Under the pieces are notes generated by a model. That model had not been told where the DNA came from. It worked only from the letters and a program-made list of their open reading frames with translations, and searched no databases. From assembly GCA_944989445.1 (NCBI GenBank), contig CALYLW010000281.1:785824-849823 (forward strand): DNA of 64,000 nt, written 5' to 3'. Below are positions 32,601 through 38,766 of this stretch, piece after piece (positions within the stretch are counted from its first letter, which is position 1; each line of letters begins with the position of its first letter). Position numbers and translations under genes: made by a program. Source of the DNA: Ampullaceana balthica (taxonomy: Eukaryota > Mollusca > Gastropoda > Lymnaeidae).

Positions 32601-35446
32601 CTAAAAAGGACAACATGGCTGAGGTCGCATGGTGACGAACAGGGAGACGAAATATGTTTAATCTTAAGGGAAAGGCAGATTTTTAAAAGGTGTTTTAGTA
32701 AAATAGAATACTTGCAAACACATAACAAAACAAAATTTTTAAAAAAGCTACAGCTTTCTCAATTTGAATGGAAAAGGAAATATACTCTGCTTAACACATA
32801 CAAAACAAAACAATTATTTGAATCAATTTTATTTTTTTCCATGTATTGGCTTTTTAAAAAAAAATTACAATTCATTTGTGTTATTTTCAATTTTCAATTT
32901 TTAAAAATTACTTACGCGTGATGTATGGCGACTTAAAAGAAGTTAAATTCTCAACATCCATCCATTCCTGACTTCCCACGGAACAGTAGAGCTGGACTGG
33001 TCCATTTAACACATAGGGAGGATAGCTTACATAACTGGCGACATAAGAATTACTCCCTCTTGTGATGTTAACCTCAGCACATTTGATATTTGGTTGGGGA
33101 ACACAGGATGTGGTCTGGCTTTCCGTGGAGGTCATAGGGTCATTTGTTGATGAGAATGTGGGGTCAGTTTTGGATGTCAGGTTATTGTTTGATGTTCTGG
33201 AGTCATTTGTGGATGTTGTCATGGGGTCATTTGTTGATGTTGTCATGGGGTCATTTGTTGATGTTGTCATGGGGTCATTTGTTGATGTGGTCATGGGGTC
33301 ATTTGTTGATGTTGTCATGGGGTCATTTGTTGATGTGGTCATGGGGTCATTTGTTGATATTGTCATGGGGGCATTTGTTGATGTTGTCATGGGGTCATTT
33401 GTTGATGTTGTCATGGGGTCATTTGTTGATGTTGTCATGGGGTCAATGGTTGTTGTTGTCATGGGGTCATTTGTTGATGTTGTCATGGGGTCATTTGTTG
33501 ATGTTGTCATGGGGTCATTTGTTGATGTGGTCATGGGGTCATTTGTTGATGTTGTCATGGGGTCATTTGTTGATGTTGTCATGGGGTCATTTGTTGATGT
33601 TGTCATGGGGTCATTTGTTGATGTTGTCATGGGGTCATTTGTTGTTGGGGACTTAGAGTCATTTATGGATTGGTTCAAAGGGTTATTAGCAGAGACTAAT
33701 TGAAGGTCATTCTGTGACGCTGGGTCACTTGATTTAGGGTCTTTTGCAGTTGTGGGGTAATTTGACGGTGAGGGGTCATTTGATGGTGAAGGGTCATTTG
33801 ATGTTGTCGTATCTGTCGTTTTCGTGGAGCTGTCTGCTTCATTTGAACTTAGTGCAGGTGTCAAGGTCAGATTGAAAGAATTGGTTGTCAGCAAGTTCTC
33901 TGGAGATGAGGGACTCGGCAAGTTGGTCACCAAAGATGGCGCTGGGGCCGGAGTAGGAAATGATGTAGCTGGTTGTGATTGAGATGGTTTACCGTTCTTT
34001 GCGCCTGGCGGAGTTTGTGGATTGTTCAAAGAATTAGTTGTAGATGTTGATGTGTAGGGAGATGGTGTTGGAGATATCTGTTCCACGATAGTTCCATTCG
34101 TTAGAAGACCTGAAAGATAAATAAATAATAATATGTATGGCTACAAAGTAAATACATAGCTGCTAATTTGATGAAATCGATCTCATAAACAAATTGATGA
34201 ATAAAATTTGTTTTTTTAATTATTTAGTAAATCAAACTAAAATTTGTATTAAAATTTTTTAAAAGAACTTATAATTGTCGTCTCAAAGTCTTCCAACCAC
34301 CCCGATAAAACACAATGCTAAAATTAATGAATGATACCGAAAAAATCTCGATGTGCATGGATCTACTGTTGGATAAACTCTCGTTCGCATATTGTTGGAA
34401 AAAGAAATCTCTAACCCAATAAAGCTTATCCTTTTGTTTGTGTGTCCCATAACCTCGTGGTCGTAGGGGTACTAATGTTTCCATTAGAACTTTCTCGGGG
34501 CTTGGTAGAACTTGGCGGCGCCCATCTCCTCTCAAGGTCAGTGGAGGACTTTTTAGCGATAGCCATTCATCAGCATTTTTATTTTGGCTTTAACGTAGGC
34601 TTGATCCCACGCCCCCAGCTTGTGAGGCGAGCGCAGTATTGACTTCGCTATTAACCCGCTTATCTAAACTCATGCAAACGCAACTCTAAGCCACCGGTAC
34701 CGTCCATTACACACCTCAACGTTCTAAATATGTGTACAAATAGATAGTATTTTAAGCATTTATTACTTAACAATGTATGGAAATGCTATAATAAAATAAA
34801 ACATAACATACCTTCGTAGGTACCTGAAAACAGAGACCAGTTATTCATTAGTGGCATTTATTGATTATCATATAATTTAATATCTTGAAATATGTAGAAC
34901 TGAAAAAACTCGCTACAAAATCTCAAGCTCATTTCAGGGTATGAAACTTATTTGTAATATGCATTTGTTACACATCTTTGAAACGTATTTTTGTAACAGT
35001 CCTTCTCAGAAATCAAGATGTCAGACACCCAATCAGATTTTGTTTTAAAATAAACGGATTAAGAGTAGATGAATAATCCAATAATTAGTTTAAAGATTAG
35101 ACGAAACAGACAAAAAGTTGACATTAACGAAAAGACTTTACAGTTTGCACAATGAAATATATAATCAAATATAAATTAAAATTACCCGCTGTGGAAAATA
35201 ATTGACATATGCATGAATAAACTGATATAATCATTCCACATATTTTAGAGTTGTAAAGATTAAAATGATGTAAGGAATAATATATTCCCAGCCTTGAACT
35301 CAAAACTCGTATGTAATTCACTGTTCCGTTAATTAAAAAATCTTAAGTAAAATCTTGAGCTCCATTCACCTACCAATAAATATTTGACAACTGCTCCGAT
35401 CAAAACACAAGATCGTCATGAGATATCCAATGAAAATCTTCTCCAT
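11383..35446 (-). CDS. Large multi-domain membrane protein: mucin, sushi, fucolectin-like and kringle modules
   Basis: This is the gene model obtained by joining 18 exons on the minus strand. All donors are GT, all acceptors AG, and the summed length is 4566 or 4599 nt, both divisible by three. The product is about 1,520 aa: signal peptide, 12-nt microexon, Thr/Ser/Pro mucin stalk, CCP-like segment, sushi 1, beta domain 1, kringle 1, beta domain 2, sushi 2, beta domain 3, kringle 2, unassigned segment, sushi C-half, second Ser/Thr-rich stalk, CxCxC motif, membrane helix and short tail. Most module boundaries are phase-1 introns, the arrangement typical of shuffled extracellular domains; kringles are split by phase-2 introns. 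The role is unknown; a cell-surface binding or recognition protein is an inference from its modules. I recognise no named orthologue. Weak points are the microexon, the donors of exons 10 and 15, and the identity of the beta domains. Confidence 0.8.
12080..13149 (-). CDS. Exon 17: second Ser/Thr-rich stalk and CxCxC motif
   Basis: The exon starts after ttaaatag and ends gag|gtaagg in phase 0, giving about 356 residues. Most of it is Ser/Thr-rich and low in Cys. Six copies of a 14-residue repeat, SAGDSFGVAHSLTS, lie at 12305..12556. Near the end it reads HNQCPCMCRITHPPR. The donor is preferred over reading on to the stop about 30 bases later, because splicing to exon 18 supplies the membrane anchor in frame. 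Confidence 0.78.
12305..12556 (-). repeat. Coding 42-bp minisatellite (14 residues x 6)
   Basis: The plus-strand unit contains aaggaatgcgccacaccgaa and gtcgcctgctgatgacgtc. Six near-identical copies encode the GDSFGVAHSLTS-type repeat; the last two differ (GES). The plus-strand frame through the array (NAPHRN repeats) is a shadow. Confidence 0.95.
13489..13579 (-). CDS. Exon 16: sushi-like C-terminal half
   Basis: The exon starts after atccaag and ends t|gtaagt. It reads KRDAICLLSNPNKTVLC, then HGDGLWHRYQINC. The C-x-G-x-G-x-W-x(5)-C ending is that of a sushi domain. Unlike the two full sushi modules it is split from its first half by an intron. Confidence 0.65.
13580..14403. other. Intron 15, with a foldback element
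   Basis: AT-rich intron. Its only recognisable content is the inverted-repeat element at 14103..14323; an 84-codon frame at 13612..13866 is AT-driven and has no motif. Confidence 0.6.
14103..14323. mobile_element. 221-bp foldback MITE with perfect 32-bp arms
   Basis: The arm starting gtaaatgtataacataaaaa at 14103..14134 has its exact reverse complement at 14292..14323. Perfect arms suggest recent insertion. No target duplication is obvious. Confidence 0.85.
14404..14543 (-). CDS. Exon 15: unassigned ectodomain segment
   Basis: The exon starts after ttttcag and reads PTSKSLQDIQVNG, ITQAFFLKVTSMTECWFYQ, GSSRRYTIKELGDL. Two donors are possible: ttg|gtcagt (phase 0, fits exon 16) or g|gtgatt eight bases earlier. 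It probably forms the first part of the domain whose end is exon 16. I do not recognise the fold. Confidence 0.6.
14544..15242. other. Intron 14, proximal part
   Basis: AT-rich intronic sequence between exon 15 and the Helitron; nothing recognised. Confidence 0.5.
15366..15946 (+). mobile_element. Repeat family A copy inside the Helitron
   Basis: The Helitron sequence 'ggctacttttttt | caaaatttaac', intact in the next two units, is split here by taaatcccttatattaac...gggtttgttttatt. This gives exact element boundaries. A (CT)n-rich patch and C-rich runs distinguish it from the copy at 7110. Confidence 0.88.
15947..16940 (+). repeat. 331-bp tandem units within the Helitron (3 copies)
   Basis: The 'caaaatttaacactcatggg' start recurs at 15947, 16278 and 16609, exactly 331 bp apart, with near identity. 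Older, more divergent units follow to 18300. Confidence 0.92.
18405..18499 (-). CDS. Exon 14: kringle 2, shared second half
   Basis: The exon starts after tttacag (phase 2) and ends c|gtgagt (phase 1). It reads RASGPWCYVDYCNTPTNAC, then TLRQMSCQVPEC. G-P-W-C-Y and C-x-V-P-x-C are kringle landmarks. There are two additional cysteines in the loop (YCNTPTNAC), a likely extra disulfide. Confidence 0.87.
18619..18915 (+). mobile_element. tRNA-derived SINE
   Basis: The head contains tggtcgagtggc (A box) and ggttcgaatcc (B box, 18668..18678). The tail carries 'atcttctgcatagaaggagc' followed by (GATAA)n. The tail matches the 3' end of the LINEs at 20552 and 48195, so this SINE probably uses that LINE's machinery. 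It sits in the intron between exons 13b and 14. Confidence 0.88.
19022..19214 (-). CDS. Exon 13b: kringle 2 first half, alternative B
   Basis: The exon starts after ttgttag (phase 1) and ends ag|gtaaga (phase 2). It reads EEICVMPWSSDGQQYTGLL, IDCRNWTLNSTELCP, and SVTKNYCRNPDR. It has the kringle Y-x-G, C-R-x-W and N-Y-C-R-N-P-D motifs plus one extra cysteine. Its phases equal those of exon 13a, so either can join exon 12 to exon 14. Confidence 0.87.
19296..20991 (+). mobile_element. Tigger-like DNA transposon split by a LINE
   Basis: The left end cagtcaaacctctcataacg and the right end cgttatgagaggtttgact are inverted; TA precedes the left end. The interior begins with ATG and a Lys-rich start, VEIKRN and TI..., and resumes after the LINE with STICTILKN, the CENP-B-like N-terminus of pogo/Tigger transposases. 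It is small and broken, hence non-autonomous. Confidence 0.82.
19732..20552 (+). mobile_element. LINE copy 1 (CR1/Jockey-like), 5'-truncated
   Basis: The target duplication atcaacgat lies at 19723..19731 and 20553..20561. The copy begins inside the reverse transcriptase (IKWETNWSMSFHPEKCQLL), reads KYLGVLINEKLSWNPHVNE and YASSVWDPS, and ends with (GATAA)n. Insertions around 20000 break the frame. It is nearly identical to copy 2 at 46990..48195. Confidence 0.92.
20992..21238. other. Intronic spacer
   Basis: Between the Tigger element and the 26-bp array; no exon signal recognised on the minus strand. Confidence 0.4.
21239..21946. repeat. 26-bp minisatellite, about 27 copies
   Basis: The unit is gatgcaccgagcagacaccc plus ctaaag. 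Two biallelic positions (gatgc/gctgc and cccct/cctct) alternate along the array. It lies in the intron between exons 13a and 13b. Confidence 0.97.
21947..22947. other. Intron after exon 13a; no kringle second half found
   Basis: I searched this stretch and 19215..22947 on the minus strand for the W-C-Y/F and C-x-I/V-P-x-C landmarks of a second-half kringle exon and saw none. Confidence 0.5.
22948..23107 (-). CDS. Exon 13a: kringle 2 first half, alternative A
   Basis: The exon starts after aacatag (phase 1) and ends ag|gtaaaa (phase 2). It reads DPLECIDESYPSYRGHL, SYSATGLPCDAWTDHYP, and QDAANYCR: C-x(5)-Y-x-G, S-A-T-G-x-P-C-x-x-W and N-Y-C-R are textbook kringle landmarks. I found no private second half before 19214; the only compatible partner is exon 14, shared with exon 13b. 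Confidence 0.85.
23744..24007. mobile_element. MITE with 'ggccgtccataaa' ends
   Basis: The left end ggggccgtccataaattatg pairs with the right end gtactttatggacggccc. G-rich tracts and 'tgtgacg' motifs fill the interior. It lies in the intron between exons 12 and 13a. Confidence 0.8.
24145..24360 (-). CDS. Exon 12: beta domain 3, second part
   Basis: The exon is bounded by cagcag| and g|gtgaat. It reads QGPFSVTLWYKSVSGYRHC, FHKLFCSDKPVTSQVF, and SSGVLCVYTVMVFGGQSMA. It ends in phase 1, which fits both alternative kringle exons downstream. Confidence 0.7.
24763..24885 (-). CDS. Exon 11: beta domain 3, first part
   Basis: The exon starts after attcag and ends t|gtaggg. It reads AQLLYNTTSSCVDVMKLNN, then LTVDFSLSVVHFVVIETEMK. 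The junction codon t|gg joins to exon 12 as W. The cysteine and the 'V-F-L' strand match exon 5 in position. Confidence 0.68.
24887..25083. repeat. 34-bp minisatellite, about 6 copies
   Basis: The unit contains gacaagttacttggctgagt and ctggggattattgg. It starts directly upstream of exon 11's acceptor, so the repeat supplies part of the intron's 3' end. Confidence 0.93.
25433..25639 (-). CDS. Exon 10: sushi (CCP) domain 2
   Basis: The exon starts after aacacag and reads DHCSKPPWVTKDG, VQGSCDNTTGHCDSQ, IFYGCQDGWHK, FIVCDSYRTWTPLTLECI. It shows the sushi C...GC..G...C...W...C pattern with an extra cysteine pair in the loop. The donor (g|gtctgt) is weak but keeps phase 1 with exon 11. A 36-bp minisatellite starts about 25 bp upstream of the acceptor. 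Confidence 0.82.
25665..25955. repeat. 36-bp minisatellite, about 8 copies
   Basis: The unit contains acagaggacccaaacattga and ttaaatagtga. It lies immediately upstream of exon 10 (acceptor at 25640). The frames through it that end in exon 10 are a run-on artefact. Confidence 0.93.
25983..26133. repeat. 12-bp tandem repeat, about 12 copies
   Basis: The unit is atatgtgattaa, very uniform. Confidence 0.96.
26421..26654 (-). CDS. Exon 9: beta domain 2
   Basis: The exon is bounded by accacaag| and g|gtaatc and is phase 1 on both sides. It reads GLINVTARILNSGGN, ATYRLTLDWISGYSGWW, then LTLTVAVTGTGRAVTICDVIAYG. The ending aligns by eye with that of beta domain 3 (SSGVLCVYTVMVFGG), so I place it in the same fold. 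If a separate first-half exon exists between 26700 and 28570 I did not find it. Confidence 0.65.
26655..27998. other. Intron between exons 8 and 9, plain part
   Basis: AT-rich intronic sequence. I looked for an exon encoding the first half of beta domain 2 or another sushi and found none. Confidence 0.4.
27999..28285. repeat. 24-bp minisatellite, about 12 copies
   Basis: The unit is gaggaaaggtgtcaggaaca plus ctaa; the right-hand copies shorten to 18-21 bp variants. Intronic. Confidence 0.95.
28351..28560. repeat. 10-bp tandem repeat, about 20 copies
   Basis: The unit is atccattgtc, with attcattttc variants at the left. It lies just downstream of exon 8's donor. Confidence 0.96.
28577..28695 (-). 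CDS. Exon 8: kringle 1, second half
   Basis: The exon starts after ttctag in phase 2 and ends g|gtaagt in phase 1. It reads DCDDCRQPPTASNVN, REGAWCFTDQ, then LTWEYCNIPNC. The WCF-T and W-E-Y-C-x-I-P-x-C ending is diagnostic of kringles. A 10-bp tandem repeat begins just past the donor. Confidence 0.9.
28848..29347 (-). mobile_element. Repeat family B copy
   Basis: It starts with aaaaaccaagtttttcacta and 'taaatccttta' and ends with 'gagttaatataaaggattta'. Shared landmarks with the copies at 41760 and 51042 include 'ttcagctcgctagctta' and 'tctatctcaaaaaatagcat'. Family B resembles family A in layout. Confidence 0.82.
29385..29430. repeat. 12-bp tandem repeat, 4 copies
   Basis: The unit is agtaactgtttc. 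Confidence 0.85.
29582..29622. repeat. (CT)n microsatellite
   Basis: About 40 bp of CT dinucleotides with one ccct interruption. Confidence 0.97.
29737..29780. repeat. 12-bp tandem repeat, about 4 copies
   Basis: The unit is ggtacgagatgt. The open frames on both strands across it are artefacts. Confidence 0.85.
30083..30137 (+). mobile_element. 3'-end fragment of the SINE/LINE tail
   Basis: 'aataatcttctgtatataaa', 'gagcgtctgtaa' and 'aagataa' match the shared 3' tail. It abuts the donor of exon 7: the (GATAA) tail provides intronic bases next to the splice site. Confidence 0.75.
30149..30251 (-). CDS. Exon 7: kringle 1, first half
   Basis: The exon starts after tatctcag and ends ag|gtaagg in phase 2. 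It reads VSTQCSNYSGDIEETISGL then SCVNWNDVTASGID: the C-x-x-Y-x-G, T-x-S-G and C-x-x-W landmarks of a kringle. The phase-2 intron inside the domain recurs in kringle 2. Confidence 0.87.
30554..30604 (-). CDS. Exon 6: beta domain 1, second part
   Basis: A 51-nt exon between gcatag| and g|gtgaat, phase 1 on both sides, reading DISDVSGISAAVCWRQL. It carries the second cysteine of the domain. It is short compared with the second-half exon of beta domain 3 (24145..24360), so this copy of the domain may be reduced. Confidence 0.6.
31147..31187 (+). mobile_element. Short LINE 3'-end fragment
   Basis: 'ccattgataagcataggacg' followed by 'caataatcttctgtaca' matches the LINE 3' end at 48120. Only about 40 bp remain. 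Confidence 0.75.
31329..31529 (-). CDS. Exon 5: fucolectin/F5-8C-like beta domain 1, first part
   Basis: The exon is bounded by caacag| and g|gtaaaa and is phase 1 on both sides. It reads APLNLATNITISPAP, then LTRLVDDDPTTCVQL, then VTVRFKLP and FYRFTIYG. The NLA start and the DDD..TC motif recall the N-terminal half of FTP/F5-8 type C galactose-binding-like domains. That assignment is motif recall only. Confidence 0.7.
31707..31895 (-). CDS. Exon 4: sushi (CCP) domain 1
   Basis: The exon is bounded by ttctccag| and g|gtagta, phase 1 on both sides. It reads LDCGSPPIEPA ... TYQCTDGY ... LTVTCDP ... WALPSLHCY, giving the four sushi cysteines and the W before the last one. It is a single-exon symmetrical module of about 62 residues, the normal length for the family. 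Confidence 0.88.
31896..32915. other. Intron 3
   Basis: AT-rich intron with a short (AC)n near 32265. A 117-codon plus-strand frame at 32568..32921 has low-complexity Lys/Phe-rich content and no motif. Confidence 0.5.
32916..34109 (-). CDS. Exon 3: mucin-like stalk plus CCP-like segment
   Basis: The exon starts after tttcag and ends c|gtaagt. It encodes about 397 residues. The first ~130 are rich in Ser, Thr, Pro and Asn. Then come 18 copies of an 8-residue unit, TNDPMTTS, with a few variants (TIDPMTTS, TNAPMTIS), followed by a short Ser/Thr linker. The last ~70 residues hold three cysteines (SCVPQP, IKCAEV, LYCSVG) and resemble a CCP/sushi fold without being canonical. The stalk is a likely target for dense O-glycosylation in the secretory pathway (inference from composition). 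Confidence 0.8.
33205..33645 (-). repeat. Coding 24-bp minisatellite (TNDPMTTS)x18
   Basis: The unit on the plus strand is gtcatttgttgatgttgtca plus tggg, 24 bp, repeated about 18 times with mostly third-position or single substitutions. Because 24 is a multiple of three, the array keeps frame in the gene; plus-strand frames through it are shadows. Confidence 0.95.
34110..35373. other. Introns 1 and 2
   Basis: Between exon 1 and exon 3; apart from the candidate microexon at 34812..34823 I see no further exon. Confidence 0.45.
34812..34823 (-). CDS. Exon 2: candidate 12-nt microexon
   Basis: On the minus strand the sequence is ...tgttttcag|gtacctacgaag|gtatgt..., a good acceptor and a good donor 12 nt apart. 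It would add G-T-Y-E and keep phase 1 on both sides, so it can be skipped without a frame change. It is supported only by splice signals. Confidence 0.45.
35374..35446 (-). CDS. Exon 1: signal peptide
   Basis: The ATG at 35446 follows an in-frame stop (tag aca ATG g). The 24 codons read MEKIFIGYLMTILCF then DRSSCQIFI: a basic start, a hydrophobic core and a polar end, as expected for a signal peptide. The exon ends g|gtaggt in phase 1. About 600 bp upstream is the end of the 31-bp minisatellite. Confidence 0.7.
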
Positions 35447-36097
35447 TGTCTAGTCTGTCAAAATTTGATAACAGAAATCAAATCCCGATAATGTTTAGGT
35501 CGCAATTTTGTATTTAAATATTTGTTTCGTTAGTGCTCATCCGAGTTATTTAGAGAGGACGACGTTAAGTCAAACCTTTAGGTCCAGTGCAGATCGCAAT
35601 GTCGCTGATGATCCGTCAGCTTTTTCAGGTTGGCACCAAAATCCGCAACAGTTTTTCAGGATGGTCCTGTACGGAAGGTGCCTCCGATCGTTTTCCTGGG
35701 CAGCCAGATGTAAAACAAGTCCATTTTTAAAAGTTTAAAATAATTTTTTTAAAAATATTGTCATGCCACATTTGTTCATTAAAAAATAAGCATGAATTAT
35801 CACACTGTACTACAGTAAAATAGGTTACTTTTACTACGCGGACAGGTCTGAAGAACAAAATATTTAGTCACATAACATTCAACGAATCATCTCATTGTAA
35901 ACATTGATGCAATGTTCCGAAAAAATGATTTTAATTCAACTTTCAAGACAAAAAAAATGGTCGGAAAAATTTCTTTTAAAATTAGTCTTTTTCAATGTTC
36001 GATTTATGAAGTGGATCTAACCCAAAACATTTCCAATCAAACTCACATTTGACCTTTTCTAACTTCAGTGATACACACATTATATTTTGACAAGAAG

Positions 36098-37336
36098 CTG
36101 TTGTGGAAACAGTTGTGGAAACAGTTGTGGAAACAGTTGTTGAAACAGTTGTGGAAACAGTTGTGGAAACAAGAAGTTGTTGTGGAAACAGTTGTGGAAA
36201 CAGTTGAGAAACAAGAAGCTGTTGTGGAAACAGTTGTGGAAACAAGAAGCTGTTGTGGAAACAGTTGTGGAAACAAGAAGCTGTTGTGGAAACAGTTGTG
36301 GAAACAAGACGCTGTTGTGGAAACAGTTGTGGAAACAAGAAGCTGTTGTGGAAACAGTTGTGGAAACAAGAAGCTGTTGTGGAAACAGTTGTGGAAACAA
36401 GAAGCTGTTGTGGAAACAGTTGTGGAAACAAGAAGCTGTTGTGGAAACAGTTGTGGAAACAAGAAGCTGTTGTGGAAACAGTTGTGGAAACAAGAAGCTG
36501 TTGTGGAAACAGTTGTGGAAACAAGAAGCTGTTGTGGAAACAGTTGTGGAAACAAGAAGCTGTTGTGGAAACAGTTGTGGAAACAAGAAGCTGTTGTGGA
36601 AACAGTTGTGGAAACAAGAAGCTTTTGTGGAAACAGTTGTGGAAACAAGAAGCTGTTGTGGAAACAGTTGTGGAAACAAGAAGCTGTTGTGGAAACAGTT
36701 GTGTAAACAAGAAGCTGTTGTGGAAACAGTTGTGGAAACAAGAAGCTGTTGTGGAAACAGTTGTGGAAACAAGAAGCTGTTGTGGAAACAGTTGTGGAAA
36801 CAAGAAGCTGTTGTGGAAACAGTTGTGGAAACAAGAAGCTTTTGTGGAAACAGTTGTGGAAACAAGAAGCTGTTGTGGAAACAGTTGTGGAAACAAGAAG
36901 CTGTTGTGGAAACAGTTGTGGAAACAAGAAGCTGTTGTGGAAACAGTTGTGGAAACAAGAAGCTGTTGTGGAAACAGTTGTGGAAACAAGAAGCTTTTGT
37001 GGAAACAGTTGTGGAAACAAGAAGCTGTTGTGGAAACAGTTGTGGAAACAAGAAGCTGTTGTGGAAACAGTTGTGTAAACAAGAAGCTGTTGTGGAAACA
37101 GTTGTGGAAACAAGAAGCTGTTGTGGAAACAGTTGTGGAAACAAGAAGCTGTTGTGGAAACAGTTGTGGAAACAAGAAGCTGTTGTGGAAACAGTTGTGG
37201 AAACAAGAAGCTGTTGTGGAAACAGTTGTGGAAACAAGAAGCTGTTGTGGAAACAGTTGTGGAAACAAGAAGCTGTTGTGGAAACAGTTGTGGAAACAAG
37301 AAGCTGTTGTGGAAACAGTTGTGGAAACAAGAAGCT
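36098..37336. repeat. 31-bp minisatellite, about 39 copies, upstream of the gene
   Basis: The unit is gaagctgttgtggaaacagt plus tgtggaaacaa, itself containing two 'gttgtggaaaca' half-units. Because 31 is not a multiple of three and the unit has no stop codons, long frames open in all registers on both strands; they are artefacts. Rare variants (gaagcttttg at 36624, 36841, 36996; gtgtaaac at 36704, 37076) show a 372-bp (12-unit) internal duplication. Confidence 0.97.
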
Positions 37337-38232
37337 ATTGTTACAAAAATATTTAGATCACTGATTAGATCACTGAAATTAATAAATATTTAAAGAAAAC
37401 ATTTTGTAAATATATGTTATTGATTTCCGGCCAAAAAGTTTGAGTATTTATCAACTTACCTTACAAGATAATTAACACTAAAACATTTTCTTTTAAATTC
37501 GAGTAATAATTGAACTGAACATTGAACAGAGCAATATACTCACCAATGAAAATCTTTTGGTTGCATTTCGATTTCACACAAAGCGCCTCTGAGCTCTGTT
37601 TACGCTGGACCACTTGTCTGTTCCTCGTTCGATCTCTCGTCGATTTTACTGTCATCGTGATATTGTTTTCTCTTGTTTCATTTGAACTGTTCATTTCTTT
37701 AACGTTAAAAATTTCAATTCGTGTCATGGTCGTGACCTATCTGCAGTCTGCACTTAGCTATAGTACTAACCACATGCCCCCCTTCCCCCCAAATTAGGAG
37801 CAAAATGTGATGTTCATGGATCTCTTACTATAAGACTTATCACTTACCATTGGCACAAACCGTGATGTTAAATTAATGATCTCTCTTAATTAAGTATAGT
37901 TCAGTGATGGAAACCACTCTTATATAACACTGGGGAAAATGGCCTGTAGAGTTTTACATACAGAATATTCATGAAGCCCTGCCGAGCAGAGTACTGCCTC
38001 TTTTCTCACTGGCAGCTGGGAAATGCCTTTAATTTGCTTTGCTTAGGTACCCATTGGCGGAAATTTGTAAAAGCAATTTTTGTATGGGTCCTCTCAACTG
38101 GGAACCGGATAAATAACCAATATCGGATATGTGCCAATCTGAATCAATGACTAGCGCAAACTTCCAAAATGATAATTTGATGCCTACTGAGGCCTCCTTC
38201 TTGCCATCAAACTTCAGTCCTTGTCACCCTAG
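37337..38232. other. Spacer between two minisatellites
   Basis: A minus-strand frame at 37461..37727 contains NQKIFIG directly before a gtgagt, echoing the KIFIG of exon 1 of the large gene. It has no signal peptide and no other support, so I do not call it an exon. Confidence 0.4.
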
Positions 38233-38766
38233 ATGATCCGCCCTGCAAGTGCCCTGACTAGATGAGCCACCCTGCAGAGTGCCCTGACTAGATGCGCCGC
38301 CCTGCAGAGTGCCCTGACTAGATGAGCCGCCCTGCAGAGTGCCCTGACTAGATGAGCCGCCCTGCAGAGTGCCCTGACTAGAGTAGCCACCCTACAGAGT
38401 GCCCTGACTAGATGAGCCGCCCTACAGAGTGCCCTGACTAGATGAGCCGCCCTACAGAGTGCCCTGACTAGATGAGCCGCCCTGCAGAGTGCCCTGACTA
38501 GAGTAGCCGCCCTACAGAGTGCCCTGACTAGATGAGCCGCCCTGCAGAGTGCCCTGGCTAGATGAGCCGCCCTACAGAGTGCCCTGACTAGATGAGCCGC
38601 CCTGCAGAGTGCCCTGACTAGATGAGCCGCCCTGCAGAGTGCCCTGACTAGATGAGCCGCCCTACAGAGTGCCCTGACTAGATGAGCCGCCCTGCAGAGT
38701 GCCCTGACTAGATGAGCTGCCCTACAGAGTGCCCTGACTAGATGAGCTGCCCTACAGAGTGCCCTG
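38233..38766. repeat. 30-bp minisatellite, about 18 copies
   Basis: The unit is gatgagccgccctgcagagt plus gccctgacta. Recurrent variants are cctacagag and gagtagcc. Confidence 0.97.

Noticed and set aside
32568..32921. 117-codon plus-strand frame
   Set aside because: Low-complexity Lys/Phe composition inside an intron, no motif.
33062..33703. Plus-strand frames over the 24-bp array
   Set aside because: Antisense shadows of the mucin exon; the minus frame connects to signal peptide, sushi and kringle exons with correct phases.
35508..35738. Frame upstream of exon 1
   Set aside because: No recognisable motif and no conserved start; lies in the presumed promoter region.
36043..37364. Long open frames of up to about 430 codons on both strands
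   Set aside because: They all run through the stop-free 31-bp minisatellite; because 31 is not a multiple of three every register opens. No start context, splice or domain signal supports them.
37461..37727. Alternative first exon ending KIFIG before gtgagt
   Set aside because: Resembles exon 1 over only about 14 bases, has no signal peptide, and no upstream support; left as a note.
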